Origin: Nephromyces sp. MM_2019
Taxonomy: Eukaryota; Apicomplexa; Aconoidasida; Nephromycida
Direction: 5' to 3'
DNA: 32,331 nucleotides
NCBI GenBank assembly: GCA_015657535.1
Contig: JADHZB010001637.1
Coordinates: 9,217 to 41,547, forward strand
Shown in pieces: positions 11,335-23,041 of this stretch; position 1 is the first letter of the stretch, and every line of letters begins with the position of its first letter. The position numbers and the translations under genes are program-made. The notes beneath the pieces are model-generated. The model searched no databases and was not told where the DNA came from. It saw only the letters and a program-made list of their open reading frames with translations.

Positions 11335-13200
11335 CCATTGTTACTGCAAATGGGAATCTTCTGGCGGTATAATAATGCACAAATAAAAAAAACTATGATT
11401 CTCCCTTTTTTTGAAAAATGGTTGACAGTAGTAGTAGGATGAAAAAAGTTAGCTGTCTAAAAATAGACTTACCTGTTGGATTTGCTGCAGCTTTCAAAGT
11501 GCTATAAGATATGTTTACCCGAAAAGTTGAATGATTCAAAATTATATTTACAAGCACCCACCTTTTATTCAGATTTATCACTGATTATTTTTATGTGCGC
11601 GATACTGGGAAAATTTCGTGTCATTCTCTGGTTTGCCCAACTTTTCTCCTTCTGCCCAGCGCTATGTTTTTTAAGCATCCGCCTTAGCTAGTCGTATCTC
11701 ATGAAAAGATCATCTTACTTAAGCCCAGACACTGCTTTCCAGTGTTTTGTGAACATACTCTTATTTTATTCCCCATCATGAGACTATCAAAGAAATGAAG
11801 TGTTCTATTTAGTACTATCTTTTAATTTAAAAAAAATCAACCACCATCCTCATGTTCCCGTTTAGGGTATAGCCATCAAGTTTATAAACCTATTGACGCT
11901 CATTAGCGATGCGGGCAACTTTACATACAAAGAAGCCTAAAGAAATCAACCTCCCCAGCGTTTTACATTGAAGTATAACGAGTATATAAAGCGAAAAGCT
12001 CTACTCAATTGAAAATATTTAACGCTTGTTTAGCAAGCTGCTAATATTTTGTAACAAATTATTGCAATTCGGGTTTTACTTTTCCTTACTTCCTTTTTCT
12101 TGAGTGGGTATCTATCAAGTTCGGGATTCTGCGAAGTTAAAGACTTAGATAGTAAGGCTGGACAGAAACTTCACAGAAGATGCTAGTATTTTCAGTAGGC
12201 TGCTTTTATATCAAGCAGGAGCTTCACATACTTTCGAGGGACAGTGGTGTGCCTGGTGGCTCACATTTTATGGGGGGAGGGATTTAAGGAGCCTGGAAGC
12301 TCGCTGCTTATTTGCTGTATTTATATCTTGTTTGATTGATACTCTAATGCTTTCAATGACGTAAAGTAGCCACCGTGTGGCAGCGTCCACGGTGAGTTCC
12401 AAAATCCACATGACAGTAAAAAAAGCATAAATCTACCTCTCCATGCTAACATCCATTGCTCACGGATGTGCAAAGATCATTTCCATATGCATGTGCTTAC
12501 AGCTATACCTTAAGTAATATACTTCACTAGTGAAGCATATAAACACTAAGCAGATTGCAAATTCTTAAGAGAATCGAAGCGCATGTTGCTGCTGAAATTT
12601 TTTCATAGAGTTTTAATCAAACAGGGATACACTGACACTGCTTGATTTATGTACCAATACCTCTGGTGTTTCTTGGTACATCATAAAGTACCCATAAATT
12701 TTTGAGGCATTTGGAGTATTTCTGCTGGGTTCAAATAAAAAAAAAAAAAAGTTGCACTCCAGACTTGAATGCTCACAGGGAGCAACCGAATGGCCATTAA
12801 TTCGAGTATTTTTGCGGTCACTAATCAGGTTGCTAACGCAAATGGATAGTGAGATAAAACGTGACAATGAGTTCAGAAAATCTGCGATAAGATTTCCATT
12901 TAAATAGCTTGCACGAAACCAGGTTAACCGTAAAAATAATAGCGATCAAACTACTTTTTATAGACTCCATTCTCGGCATTCCATAAAATTTTTATTCGCG
13001 TACAATAATGTGTCGACTTGCAGTTTCTATTTCGTGGTGAATCTCTTGCTTATATGCCCAGAAATTAACAGAGAACAAGCTATGTTATTCCACTCTCCTC
13101 CATCAACGGATAGTAGCTTAACAGTTTGGGCCTAATACTTTCCATCATCCTAAGTCCATTTCAAAAGCAATTTTCACAATAAATACTAAAAAGTTTTCAG
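11335..13200. other. Intergenic or 5' part of next gene; weak exon candidates
   Basis: The 3' UTR of the preceding gene should occupy the first part. Possible + strand pieces of the next gene are: an ATG at 11418 (MVDSSSRMKKVSCLKIDLPV, possible donor after FAAAFK); a short stretch at 11867 after CCCGTTTAG; and 12105-12151, which has an excellent pyrimidine tract before it and a GTAAGG donor after it and reads GYLSSSGFCEVKDLD. I could not chain these securely to the exon at 13201. A poly-A run lies near 12736. No RNA gene or known repeat was seen. Confidence 0.35.
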
Positions 13201-15322
13201 GTATCAAAATGCCATGGAGCTCTTAAAGTAGATCGAAACTACGAGAACTTCCTTCTGTTGCAATGCAAAAACGTACTCAACCATGAATACGCACTTATAG
13301 AGCTTCTTTTAGCCAAAACTTTGTACAGGCTGAGTAAGGATCAACTCGCACTTTAGATTGCTTTATGCACTTTAAAATATTCGTGGTGCTAGCTTTTAAG
13401 CCAAAACAACCACAGAACAGCTACCTGGTCAAGTAAATTTGTTCGAAAGCTTTGAAAAACTGGGAATTATGCTCCCATTGCTATGTATCTTGCAGCAATA
13501 CATATTTCAAGAATTTCAGCATAATGTCTACGGCAAAGTTCCCTGCTGTGCCAGCGTTACAGCATACAAACCAATCAGGTTTTTAAAACCTGATTCCTCT
13601 AGGTGATAGAATAGAGGATTTATATTGGACCTTCGGCTACGCCTAGTTGAGTGGATCAGTGCACGGAAGCATAGGTTGCTGCAGGTTCACTGAGCATCTC
13701 GAACGTGTGATCAAAGGCAAATTAAATGTGGTATGATAAAGCGTTCTAGAGGTAGCTGAGCTTCCATCAGAACTTGAATGGAGTTAATGCGACAGCAAAA
13801 AACCCTGGCATAAAGAATAAATAGTCCAAGTACCTAGAGCCCTCTAATATCACCTAACCTAACGAGATGATATTGACAAAACAACATACACTTACTCACG
13901 CATTGTAATATAATCGTTAAATTTGTCAGCTATAGGATATGAACTTAAAATACTATTCGCTTGGAAAAAGCAACACACTGACAGATGCCTTGCTTTTATT
14001 TCTCCTGCTTGATCTATCAAACGGATAAAATGTATTGTAATTAGTGCTGCAAGTCAATGTTTCAAAGCAGACTCAGAGCTACGGAGAGAGTCGAACGTTT
14101 TGAGTATCGTTGAGCTTAAAGGCAACCCATAAAAGCGGCAGCCTTTGAGCCATATAAGTGTCTATAGAAGCAGTTGCTACCCTACCGTACGTACACTAGC
14201 TTGAGGTAACTGTCGTTGCATTGTTTAGATATGTACAGTACTGAAGCTAACAGAAAAACGGTTTTACACTGTAAAAAATTCAGGGCTTGAGTTTTTTAGC
14301 GCATTACTAAAGATTTTCTTTGAAAAATCTGCTCCGAAGGGAATTTTACACGGAAACGAGCCTTAGATAGACTCGTCTGAGGCGCCACTTTGCCAAGGCC
14401 ATGTACGCAAGTTTATCGAATTTTGAACGAAAGTGTGCATCCCCTGGCTATTACCAACCTTGCCATTTGAATATTTGGTAAAAAAATTTTCTCTGCCAAG
14501 CGCGCGTCCTCCACTGTGCGTGAAAAGGTAACAGTGCTTTGTGCATTGAAACTATTAGCTGCTTTGTTTACCAGCAGCTTGGAGAGCTTGTTGATAGGCT
14601 TTTTTCTTCTGAGGTTTTTTTCACAGAAGTTATTGCGGAGTACAACATTATTAATTTTGGCAATACATGCAAAAATTCCAGCGAATTGGGGCTCACAGCT
14701 CGTGAGGTTTGCCATGAGGTAGCTACGTCATAATCATCGATTTTAAGCCTCAGCATAGAAAATTTGGAAGGCTCAGGGTATAGCAGCATCTCCATGAAGT
14801 AAAAATCACTTGCAATTCTAGTAAACACAGTGTATGTTATTACTTCGATATGATTGGCTTTTTTCAACCTTGCCTTTCCTATGACTAATACCGGTGTAAA
14901 ATTTCCTGCGATCATGCACGTAGCGTGAGCTGTTATCCGCCAGTATAGGTACCACATCATTTAAGATGAGCGACAAGATAGTTTATCTCTTGATGCAACT
15001 CATCTTTCTAGTTTATTCATGGTGAAGCAAATATATCTATACATATACCTAAACATAGCAAATTGGGAAAATAACCTTTAGTACTACCTTGGAAAACTGT
15101 AAAGTGTGGAATTTGTGCGACTTAGAAGTATTGAGATGCGCTTAAATAGCTAGGCGTATTTGCTCTGGAAGATAGCTTTCTTTCATTATTAGAACATATA
15201 TATTTCTATTTTTCATGGCATTTAATGTGGTAAAAAGTGTGACGAATTTAGGATTTTTATATTTTTCAGGTGTAGTTCTTGGTAATTCACAGCATATGGA
15301 ACAATTTGGCACGACGATTTAG
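13201..15322 (+). CDS. Probable multi-exon gene, incomplete model, unknown function
   Basis: The span holds several good exon-like segments on one strand. The first, 13201-13333, follows TTTTCAG and ends at a GTAAGG donor; it reads VSKCHGALKVDRNYENFLLL and then an ALIELLLAKTLYRL helix. The next, 14501-14527, is followed by 14575-14701, which reads QLGELVDRLFSSEVFFTEVI with acceptor TTTACCAG and donor GTGAGG. A terminal piece, 15270-15322, ends HMEQFGTTI-TAG after ATTTTTCAG. The last three agree in phase (0, then 1). A middle exon around 13497-13568 is likely (acceptor CTTGCAG, donor CAG|GTTTTT), but its frame is ambiguous, so the join to the first segment is unresolved. The 5' end is unknown. 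The visible parts look helical, but I recognise no family. An antisense frame of 130 codons overlaps 14568-14960 and is judged to be chance. Confidence 0.4.
13573..13595. other. Perfect 11-bp palindrome with 1-base centre
   Basis: AATCAGGTTTT (13573-13583), T, then AAAACCTGATT (13585-13595) is an exact inverted repeat. It overlaps a potential splice donor (ATCAG|GTTTTT) of the incomplete gene at 13.2-15.3 kb, so the donor could be hidden in a stem in the transcript. Confidence 0.85.
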
Positions 15323-15993
15323 GTAGTGCTATCGGATTAAATATAATTAGTAGTTTGGAAATAGATTTGAAGGTTCATGTAAAGCAAGGCACATAATATT
15401 TTTTGATTATAATCAAATTTTATATGCCTTTGCTGCTTTTTTTAACCATACAAAGTATAAAATATACATTACACACAGGGTTACAAAAATGCCTTTTGCA
15501 AATTAAGCGAATTGCTATGGTAGCACATGCTTTCTGTTTAGTGTAGTTCTACGCAGGCTATTGTGTGTAAACTAGGGCTAATTTATTTGCATCGTATCCT
15601 GATAGTCATTTTTTATGAAATGAACTAGTTGCTTTGCTAATATTTGAGTGCGCAAAATAAATTTTGTAAAGATTTCGACTTTTTTTCTATAAGATGAGTG
15701 AAGTTTAATTTACCTTTTTGCTTGAAAAAATATTCAAAGGGCAATATCTTATATGAATATAAGTGAGAGTGCAATACAAGCTGGATTAAACAGAAAAACC
15801 GTATACATGCCGTACTACACATAGCTCCTGTGACACTAGCGAAATACTTTTAGCATGTAGATTTTTAAAAAGGGCTGAACTACTTCAGTGATGCTGTAAT
15901 AAATAAATTGTAAATCATGGCTCAAAAAGAGTAGCATTATAAGCTTACAATTTGTATACCAAAATAAATCCCTGTGTTTGATTGCGATTTAGA
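15323..15993. other. Intergenic spacer before the coiled-coil gene
   Basis: This is A+T-rich sequence with no supported exon. It should hold the 3' UTR of the gene to the left and the promoter of the coiled-coil gene. It contains the palindromic element described separately. Upstream exons of the coiled-coil gene cannot be excluded, because the bases just before its first ATG (GATTTAG|A ATG) could act as a splice acceptor. Confidence 0.5.
15381..15440. repeat. Imperfect palindromic element with perfect 16-bp core
   Basis: The core TTTGATTATAATCAAA (15402-15417) is a perfect palindrome. The similarity continues outward with mismatches and small gaps: AAAGCAAGGCACATA on the left pairs with TATATGCCTTTGCTGC on the right, giving a stem of roughly 25-28 bases per arm. 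No target-site duplication is obvious. It may be a miniature hairpin element or a chance A+T palindrome inside a larger inverted repeat. Confidence 0.6.
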
Positions 15994-18900
15994 ATGATAA
16001 ATACATGGAAAAGCGATCATTCAGCTCCTAGAGCTGACATTGAACTGGACAGCATCAGTACCGGTGAGCTTTTCAAAAGCCTGAAGGAAGACCTGAATTC
16101 ATTTATGACGAGCTATATATTTGAAAAAACAAGGTAGAAAAATTATGCTTATAAATCACGTACAGAAGAAATACATATTAGCTGATAAGTATGCATTTTT
16201 TTTATCAGTGTGTGAAGGCTTTTCGCATGCAAGCTTCTTATCATTCTGATAAAACATATTGTAAATTTGATGAATGAGCACATAACACTCAATATTTAAA
16301 CTGGCTCAGTAATTATCCTACTTTTAACGTATTTGAAACTTCTGCAGTTTCCCAGCAAAATGCTGCAGATTATCCCCGACTTTTCCTAGCTTTAGAGAAT
16401 GTAAAACACCCCAAAGATATCAATAAAATATTCACTTAGTGCAGCCAGTAGACAAATGAATCACACCGTTGAATATCACTTTAACGAAACCTACCGGCAA
16501 TACTGCTTCTAGGTTTTAATTGAGTTAAAAATGTAGATAAGCATGCTGTAGCTTAACGATAAAGGCCTTCGTTCCTGTTTGCACTTCATCATGATAGCAG
16601 TTTTTTGTGGGATCAACATGTCCTGTGACTAGGTTCTATCATGATAATAAGCCTGAAAGCGAGTTTTTGTGACTTAATTTGAAGTTGCATAAGTTAAACG
16701 TTCTTTTGGCAGCATTATTTTTACTGGGTGAATGTGAAGCTTGATTTTTAAATGCTGCTTTCTTCGTTGATTCGTGCCGTATTCATTTCCTCGGTGAACC
16801 AACTTGTTGCTAGGCAGCCTTTCAACAACACTTCTTAATCCATTGTGCTCTTAGTCTCTGGATGCAATATGAGAAATTGATTTTGTAATTTTAAAAGTGT
16901 GTACTTCTCTATATGCATTGGAGTTAGATTAATGAAGCCTCTTTCGAATTTTTTTTAAGGCATTAAAAACGCTCTTAGCACAGTGCTGTTGCAAATTTTT
17001 CAGTAAGGACAGCGACGTAACTCGCCTGAAGAGCGAACTTCAAACATTGGAAGAGCAATGGGATGAGCTTAAAGGTCTTTACAAAAGTTGCTATAAAGAG
17101 AGCCAGCTAGAGCAGGATGAGCGTAAACAGTTTGGGGCAGTCATGCTGGCCAGTGAAAGTCAAATTTTAAAGTGCCGATACTTGACTGAAGACTCTAATG
17201 TATGGCTAGAAAAAACGAAGAAACGTAAGGTTCTAGTTTTCCCCAGTGGTTTCTTCTATATTGGTAGCATATAATAGTCGAGTCCTTAATGCGTATAAAA
17301 ATTTACAATTTCTTATCCTATCTGCAAAATGAATGTAAGTGATATTTTTATAACTACTGCGCTTAACTCTGCAGAGACGAAGGCTCTGGAAGACTCGCTT
17401 TTAGATTGGAAAAATGACTTTGAAAATTTGGGTGAAAAACTGTGAGCTTTGACGGCGCGAATTTGCTGTAAAAAGATTATATTGATATGCGGTTAAATTT
17501 TTTTTTCAGAAGAGATGCAAAAGCCGCTAAAAAGCAATTAGCAACACTACAAACGGAGATAAAAAACAGAGAGAACCTTCTTAGCACTTTGGATAAAACA
17601 ATATGCGAGTTAAAAGAGGAATTGCAAAGTACGAAACTGAAGGAGAAGGTTATCCAAGACCAAATAGGTATGGCAAGGCAGAAGCTTGAAAGATGCTGAT
17701 AATAGAGCCAGCAGAAAGTGGGTTTTTATAAACTTTACGAACAAATTTCCTATTATATTGGGTAGGTGTGGAGTGACTTGTCATAAGCACAGCATTTTAA
17801 TATATAAATATAGGCCTTTTTTCTCATGAAATAGAATTAAAAAAGATTCTCATTTCAAAAATTGCTCTTTTGCATCAGAAAATATGAGAAAGAGCTACGA
17901 AGCAAAAGAAGAATTTTGTGCTTCTCTTGATAAATTTAATGAAGCCCTAGGAAATAAGGTCAAAGAAATAGAAGAGGTAATTCTTCCCATTAGTATAAAA
18001 TGGAATTAATTTTTGGCTAGTTACTAAAAGAAAAGATAAAAGGAGTTTTAACTTATACCTGAAGCATCTTCCTGCTTATAATTTTGTCACTCAGTATAAA
18101 GCTTTGACTAAATAGTTGTTCACTGATTAATTTTTGCTACAGGAAGAGCAAGCAAGGGAGGAAAGTCTTCGAGAGGCTGAGCAATCTCAACTGAATATAA
18201 AAGTCTGATTCTTTATTTAATTTTTGTTGACGTGAGAAATTTTATGCTGTGAAACTATCATTCAGAAAGAATTGGAAGAAAATTTCAAAGCTATAGAAGA
18301 GGCTCTTAGTGAGAGGCTTGAGGAATTGGTTTGTACCACAGATTGAGTTTTTTTTCACTATTAGTTGCTTTGCTATACTCTACACAATGCAAGAAAGGGC
18401 ATACAAGATATAGCCACCAGAGTCAATTTTTGTACACATTATTTGAAAAATCTAGTCAAAATAATTTGGTGATGAAAAACTTGATATTTTGCTATTTTGT
18501 TTAGGAAGCTCTGTCTAAATCAAGAGAAGAGGCTGAGATATTGCTTGAAAAGCAAAATAATGAAATGAAAGAGCTAGAAAACGAATTCAATCAGCTAGCC
18601 AAGGCTAAGGAAGAACTTAAAATTAAAATGAGCGCCACCGTGGAAAAAAATCTGGCCCATCAAGAGACGTATGGTTCTTGAAGTAGCTGATAATTTGTAC
18701 TTGTTTTGAAGAGATAATCTTGTGATTTCAACTAATTTTAAACTTAAATGTTTGCAACGAATAGAAACAGAGAGCTCAGCAATAATATAAAGATAAAGGA
18801 AGAAGAACTTGAGGGTCTTAGAGGAAGTTTTATGGCTTTGGTTGAAGAATGCCATGAAATTACCGAAGAAAAGGAACAAGCGCAGGCAAAGATTAATGAT

Positions 18901-21301
18901 TTGGTTACTAGTATCCAAGAGGACGCTGCGATAGTAGAGGATGCCCGGCATAGAAGAGTAAGAAAAAAGATATTTGAGAGGCATCATTAAAATGATGTTC
19001 AATTTCAAGATTAGTTATTTTAAAAACGAGAAATATTTTTCTTGCCGCGACAGAAAACTCTATCGGAAACTATTTTGACGATGCAAGAAAAATTATACGC
19101 CTACCCAAAAACTTTAGAAGAACTAGAGAAAAAACAAAAAATTTTAAATGAAGAACTGGAAGAAATTGAAAATAAGGTAACTATTTAGCTGCAAAACGTA
19201 GAACTTCAATGAACAGCTCAGGAACCGTTAAACGTCTTCGTGGAAGCTCTTGGAGAGAGGAAATTTATAGACTAAATTCACCCTAAAGTAATTTAAAAAC
19301 TTGTAGTGTCCATCACAAAAGCCAGTAATTGATAACTTTTTCCTACACTAATTAGCTCGTGAGTTGATTTATATTATACGAATTGCCACCCTTTGTAGGA
19401 AAAAAAAAATGAAAGGCTAGAAAGGCGTATAAAGCATCTAAGAGGCCTCAACGCAGCTCTTGAGAGCTCCATCAAAGGTTTAGAAAATAAGGAAGCTCTG
19501 GAAAAAGAAAGAGTGGGTTCCATCAGTTATTTTCCCTTCCGAGTACATCTAAAATGTTAAAAATTTTGCTACGCTTTCTTTAAATGAATCTTATAGTGCA
19601 ACGAGCTCCAGGAAGCATTGATTTCTGCGAAGAAGGAAGAGAAGAAATTGACGGTATTCTTAAAATAAATATCCATATATACTAAATAAAACGACGTGCC
19701 ATAAGATTTCAGTCAATGAAAGAGAAGCTTCTATCATCGTATAAAGAAGCGGAAGAAGATCTAAAGCAATACGAGCTCTATATGAAGGAAAAAGAAATAA
19801 TGATTGAAAGAATTGATAAGGAAATTCTGTTGTTTGAGAAGGTAGGCTTTTAGTTTGCAATATTCTGCAACTGAAAAGACTGAATGAAGTCACTGCAGAA
19901 AATTGAAGAGATGGAAAATAAAAACAAAGTGGATTTGGAACATAAAAACAGAAAAGATGAGCTTATTTCTCTAGAAATGGTATGAAATATATGAAATTCC
20001 TTTTTTTATAATATTTTGTCTCAAAGTGCAATATATATGCTTAGTATATTCTAAAACATTTCAATTGATTGGATCTTGGATTTAACATCTTTTTTGCAGG
20101 AATTGGAATCTAAGTTTCAGGAAGCTAGAGAATTGAAAATATCACAACTAAAAGAGGAATTACGGAAGTCTCATGAATTTCTCATGAAAGTAGAGCCTAA
20201 AAAAAGTCTCAAGTTAACCTCTCATTGCCCTAAATTAATAATATGTTATTTTAGGAAGAAAAGATGAAAATCTTGTCGAAGGAAATTTCATACAAAAATG
20301 ACTTGAATTCAATTAAGCAGCGTAACGAATTGACCAGGGCGAAAGAACTTCAAGGTAAGCACCGTGTCGTATTATTTTCTAATAAAATTTTTATTCGTTT
20401 ATAATATGGAACTTTTTTTTGCAAAATATAGAATAGTATCTTTTAAAGTCAATTAAGCAGTTATTCCCTGTAGCTCATTAATAAGTTTGCTATAGATACT
20501 TCTTAATATATATGCCTTAGCCTAATTAAGGCATGAAGATTTTTTTGGGAGTAAATGCTTTGAGTTTGCACGGTACTCCTACCGGAACTTGCGGATCTTC
20601 TTTTTTTTATGTGATCAGTATAATGTTCTATATTAGAGATTCCGTTTATTTTAATGCTCATCCATATTCCTTCTAACTTCTTATTATTTCTAGGTACAAG
20701 CGTTTTGCTTGCCGATGCAGCATTGACTTCAAATTATGCGTCGTTGCTTTTCGTTTTATAATTATCTAGCATGTGTGTTTTTGAAAGAAAGGTTTTAAAA
20801 AATTTTTTATTCCCTTCCTTTTTTAAAGCCGTGAGCTGCAACCTCGACGCTTTGGTAATGCTCACTTTAGAGAAATTTTTTTTAGCGTTTTCGTCTGTAT
20901 ACTAAGCAGCTTCCTAGCTGAAGATTTGTTTGCAGCGTAAAATATAATTGATTCAAGGGGAATACAGTTTTATTTGGTGCCTATTTCTTCTACTACATTG
21001 CAAGCCTCTATAATCCTTTAATGTGATTCCTTTAGGTCTCCGACCACTTCAGCTTGATTTATAACTTTGAAATACTGTAAAAACTTGCATAATCTAGATT
21101 TGCTGTATTCATGATCTTCAAAAATGCTTTACATCAAACTCTCAGAAAAGAATCAGGAAGCTGAAGAGCTCTTGAAGCAGATACGAAGCATTGGCATCGA
21201 GCTAGAGGAGTAAGTGATTTCCCAAATTAAATCCTAATTTTCTCTGTTCTTACGATGAAAGTTTCTCTGCAAGCAGGATAGAGGAGCTCAAGCATTTATA
21301 A
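15994..21301 (+). CDS. Long coiled-coil protein, 648 residues, 18 exons
   Basis: Exons: 15994-16133, 17004-17224, 17375-17441, 17510-17667, 17879-17976, 18143-18202, 18266-18328, 18505-18668, 18765-18957, 19054-19176, 19399-19512, 19597-19653, 19713-19841, 19899-19979, 20100-20189, 20255-20354, 21146-21209 and 21277-21301 (TAA). All 17 junctions agree in phase and the total is 1947 bases. After a short polar N-terminus, nearly the whole protein from about residue 50 is charged heptad-like sequence rich in Glu, Lys, Leu and Gln, for example LKSELQTLEEQWDEL and EEKEQAQAKINDLVTSI. A likely break is YAYPKTLEELEKK near residue 403, the only proline-containing kink in the rod. There is no membrane segment, signal peptide, ATPase motif or evident globular head. 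The product is probably a structural or scaffold protein. The kink faintly recalls the Ser-Pro-Glu motif in the rod of Nuf2-type kinetochore proteins, but the Nuf2 head domain is absent, so I make no assignment. The gene may have further 5' exons. If the last intron were retained, translation would stop at 21210-21212 with almost the same tail. Confidence 0.87.
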
Positions 21302-21592
21302 CGGCATCGTTTGACGAAACCGTTTAACGTTAGCATCAAATCAGTCTGGTTTGAAATGCCTGCGTTCTTAAACATTAGGTGCCGGTAAAACCTAACTTTT
21401 TCAACGCTTATTTTGTTATGATTAACCGTGTTGCCTGCTCGACATTGACGTCTTGATAATCTTCGAATTTGCCCAAGTTTTACCTTTGTTGAGCAGCAAG
21501 AGAATTATTTTGTAAAATATTTGCCATTTTTGCCCAACTTTTTCCTTCATCTAATATTTTTGAAAAATTTGATATGCTTCAACAGCATTGAT

Positions 21593-23041
21593 ATGATAGT
21601 GTGCAACACCTTCTATAGAGTGCATGCAGTTCGAATAATGATGAATTCCAGGATTGAAAATAGTTGCCAAGTTGAATCTCTCGGTTAATTTCTCTGTTGG
21701 CGTTGCAACACCAAAAGCAGCAACGCTATTTGTTAATTAATATAAGCAAAAGTTTTTTGCTTATCTCCTGTAGTTACTAAATGTACTAAAAGTCCCTATC
21801 AAACGGCAAAAGTCCCTGTTGTTACTCATTACATGCTTAAAAGGCAAAATTAGTAGGCAGCTTTTGCTATCACCCTAGAAGCGGCGCGTGCAATGTTGTG
21901 AATCAGGGGCTTTTCGCGTAGGCCTTCATTTTTGTTATAGGCCTCAAGGTTGGAAGCGGCTCTTGGTGAAGTCTCTTCCGGAGCACTCTTTGGAAAATTT
22001 ACACACAAAATTTAAAACGCTCTAAATAGACGCTAGTTTATCCGAGGAATTTTCATATATTGTTTTCTCAATGTTTTGCAGTCAGCGTAGAGTTTGCAGC
22101 TGCTCTGACTGTGAAGAGGCAGCTTCCTGAGACTTTAAATCAGTGCAATACTGTATATATCTTAAGAAGGTAACCCAAATTTAATTATTATCCTTTTTCC
22201 TGGAAATAAAAAGTTTCGTATTTCTCGATAAACCTAAGGAATCTCTCGAGATGCGAATCCAGCACATTGGTCTTTGAGCTCAGCTCTGAATGCCTCCTTT
22301 TTACCCGAATTAAGGAAAAATTCCTGATTGTACACTGAATTTCTAGTTTTTGCTGCTCCTGCCCCAGAAATATCTTAATGAAGTCTACCCTTCGTCTTTC
22401 ATAAAATTTTTATTAATTGCACGAGAGCTTTTCTCGTATTTTTGAATTGCCTGTATGGCACTCAGGTTCATTTTCCATTAGTGAAGGCTTAAAAACAAGC
22501 TTTTCCTTAAAAAAAATTGTATTTTACGAAAAAAACTAGTTATAAAAAAAAAGATTTTTTTTCGTTTATTTTACCTTTTGAATCACACCTTTTTGCTAGC
22601 ATCTACACATTTACTGCCTTGAAAAAAGCTTCATCAATTCTTTGGCATCTCCTGAAACTTGTACCGCCTGCTCACATTATACCCCGATTATTCTCCACAT
22701 GCTTCTCATAGCTCAGTACAAAGCTGAAGCCCAATTATATGCATGTTGCTCAAATTAATTTTTTCAGTGCTTTATAGCCTGAGAGCAAAGTCAATCTGAC
22801 CATAAATCATGCTGCGCTACTTGACTATGATGCGCGGAAAGTCTATGCATATCTTCTCGCAAATTTTTTTGGCATAAAGAAGACTAGAAAATCATGCAAG
22901 AAAGCTGTGTATGCACACAAACGAGTTAATGCATCCTTGCAAGGCCTCAAAAAATGTGTTTTTCCTCCCTCAATCACAAATCGGCGGTTTATATCGTATG
23001 CGGAAAGATGCACTATGGCAGCAAAAGCTTTCAAACGATAG
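21593..23041 (+). CDS. Probable small multi-exon gene, unknown function
   Basis: Just downstream of the coiled-coil gene, exon-like segments on the same strand chain partly in phase. The first is 21586-21670 (possible start ATG 21593; reads MIVCNTFYRVHAVRIMMNSR). Next come 21774-21852 (acceptor CTCCTGTAG, donor GTAGGC) and 22082-22169 (acceptor TTTTGCAG, donor GTAACC; reads VEFAAALTVKRQLPETLNQC). The last is a terminal segment, 22778-23041, with 87 codons to TAG. A linking piece around 22630-22705 is likely (reads INSLASPETCTACSHYTP) but its ends are unclear. The last segment is basic, with VYAYLLANFFGIKKTRK and CKKAVYAHKRVNASLQGLKK, and contains no ATG until near its end, so an ATG-based scan would miss it. 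I recognise no family. Caution: other frames are open across parts of the second, third and last segments. Confidence 0.4.

Noticed and set aside
14568..14960. Minus-strand open frame of 130 codons
   Set aside because: A frame of about this length is expected roughly once by chance at this base composition; it has no family motif and lies opposite a better + strand exon with strong splice sites.
18595..19008. Minus-strand open frame of 137 codons
   Set aside because: It is antisense to two coiled-coil exons. Glu/Lys-rich sense codons read as Phe/Leu/Ser on the other strand, which keeps that frame open.
21210..21212. TAA directly after the exon ending at 21209 as the true stop of the coiled-coil gene
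   Set aside because: The TAA lies in a perfect GTAAGT donor. Splicing to 21277 keeps phase and continues the coiled coil as IEELKHL.
21586..21683. This segment as a further exon of the coiled-coil gene
   Set aside because: The phase would allow it after GA|GTAAGT, but the sequence is not coiled-coil, and the nearer acceptor at 21276 gives a better continuation.
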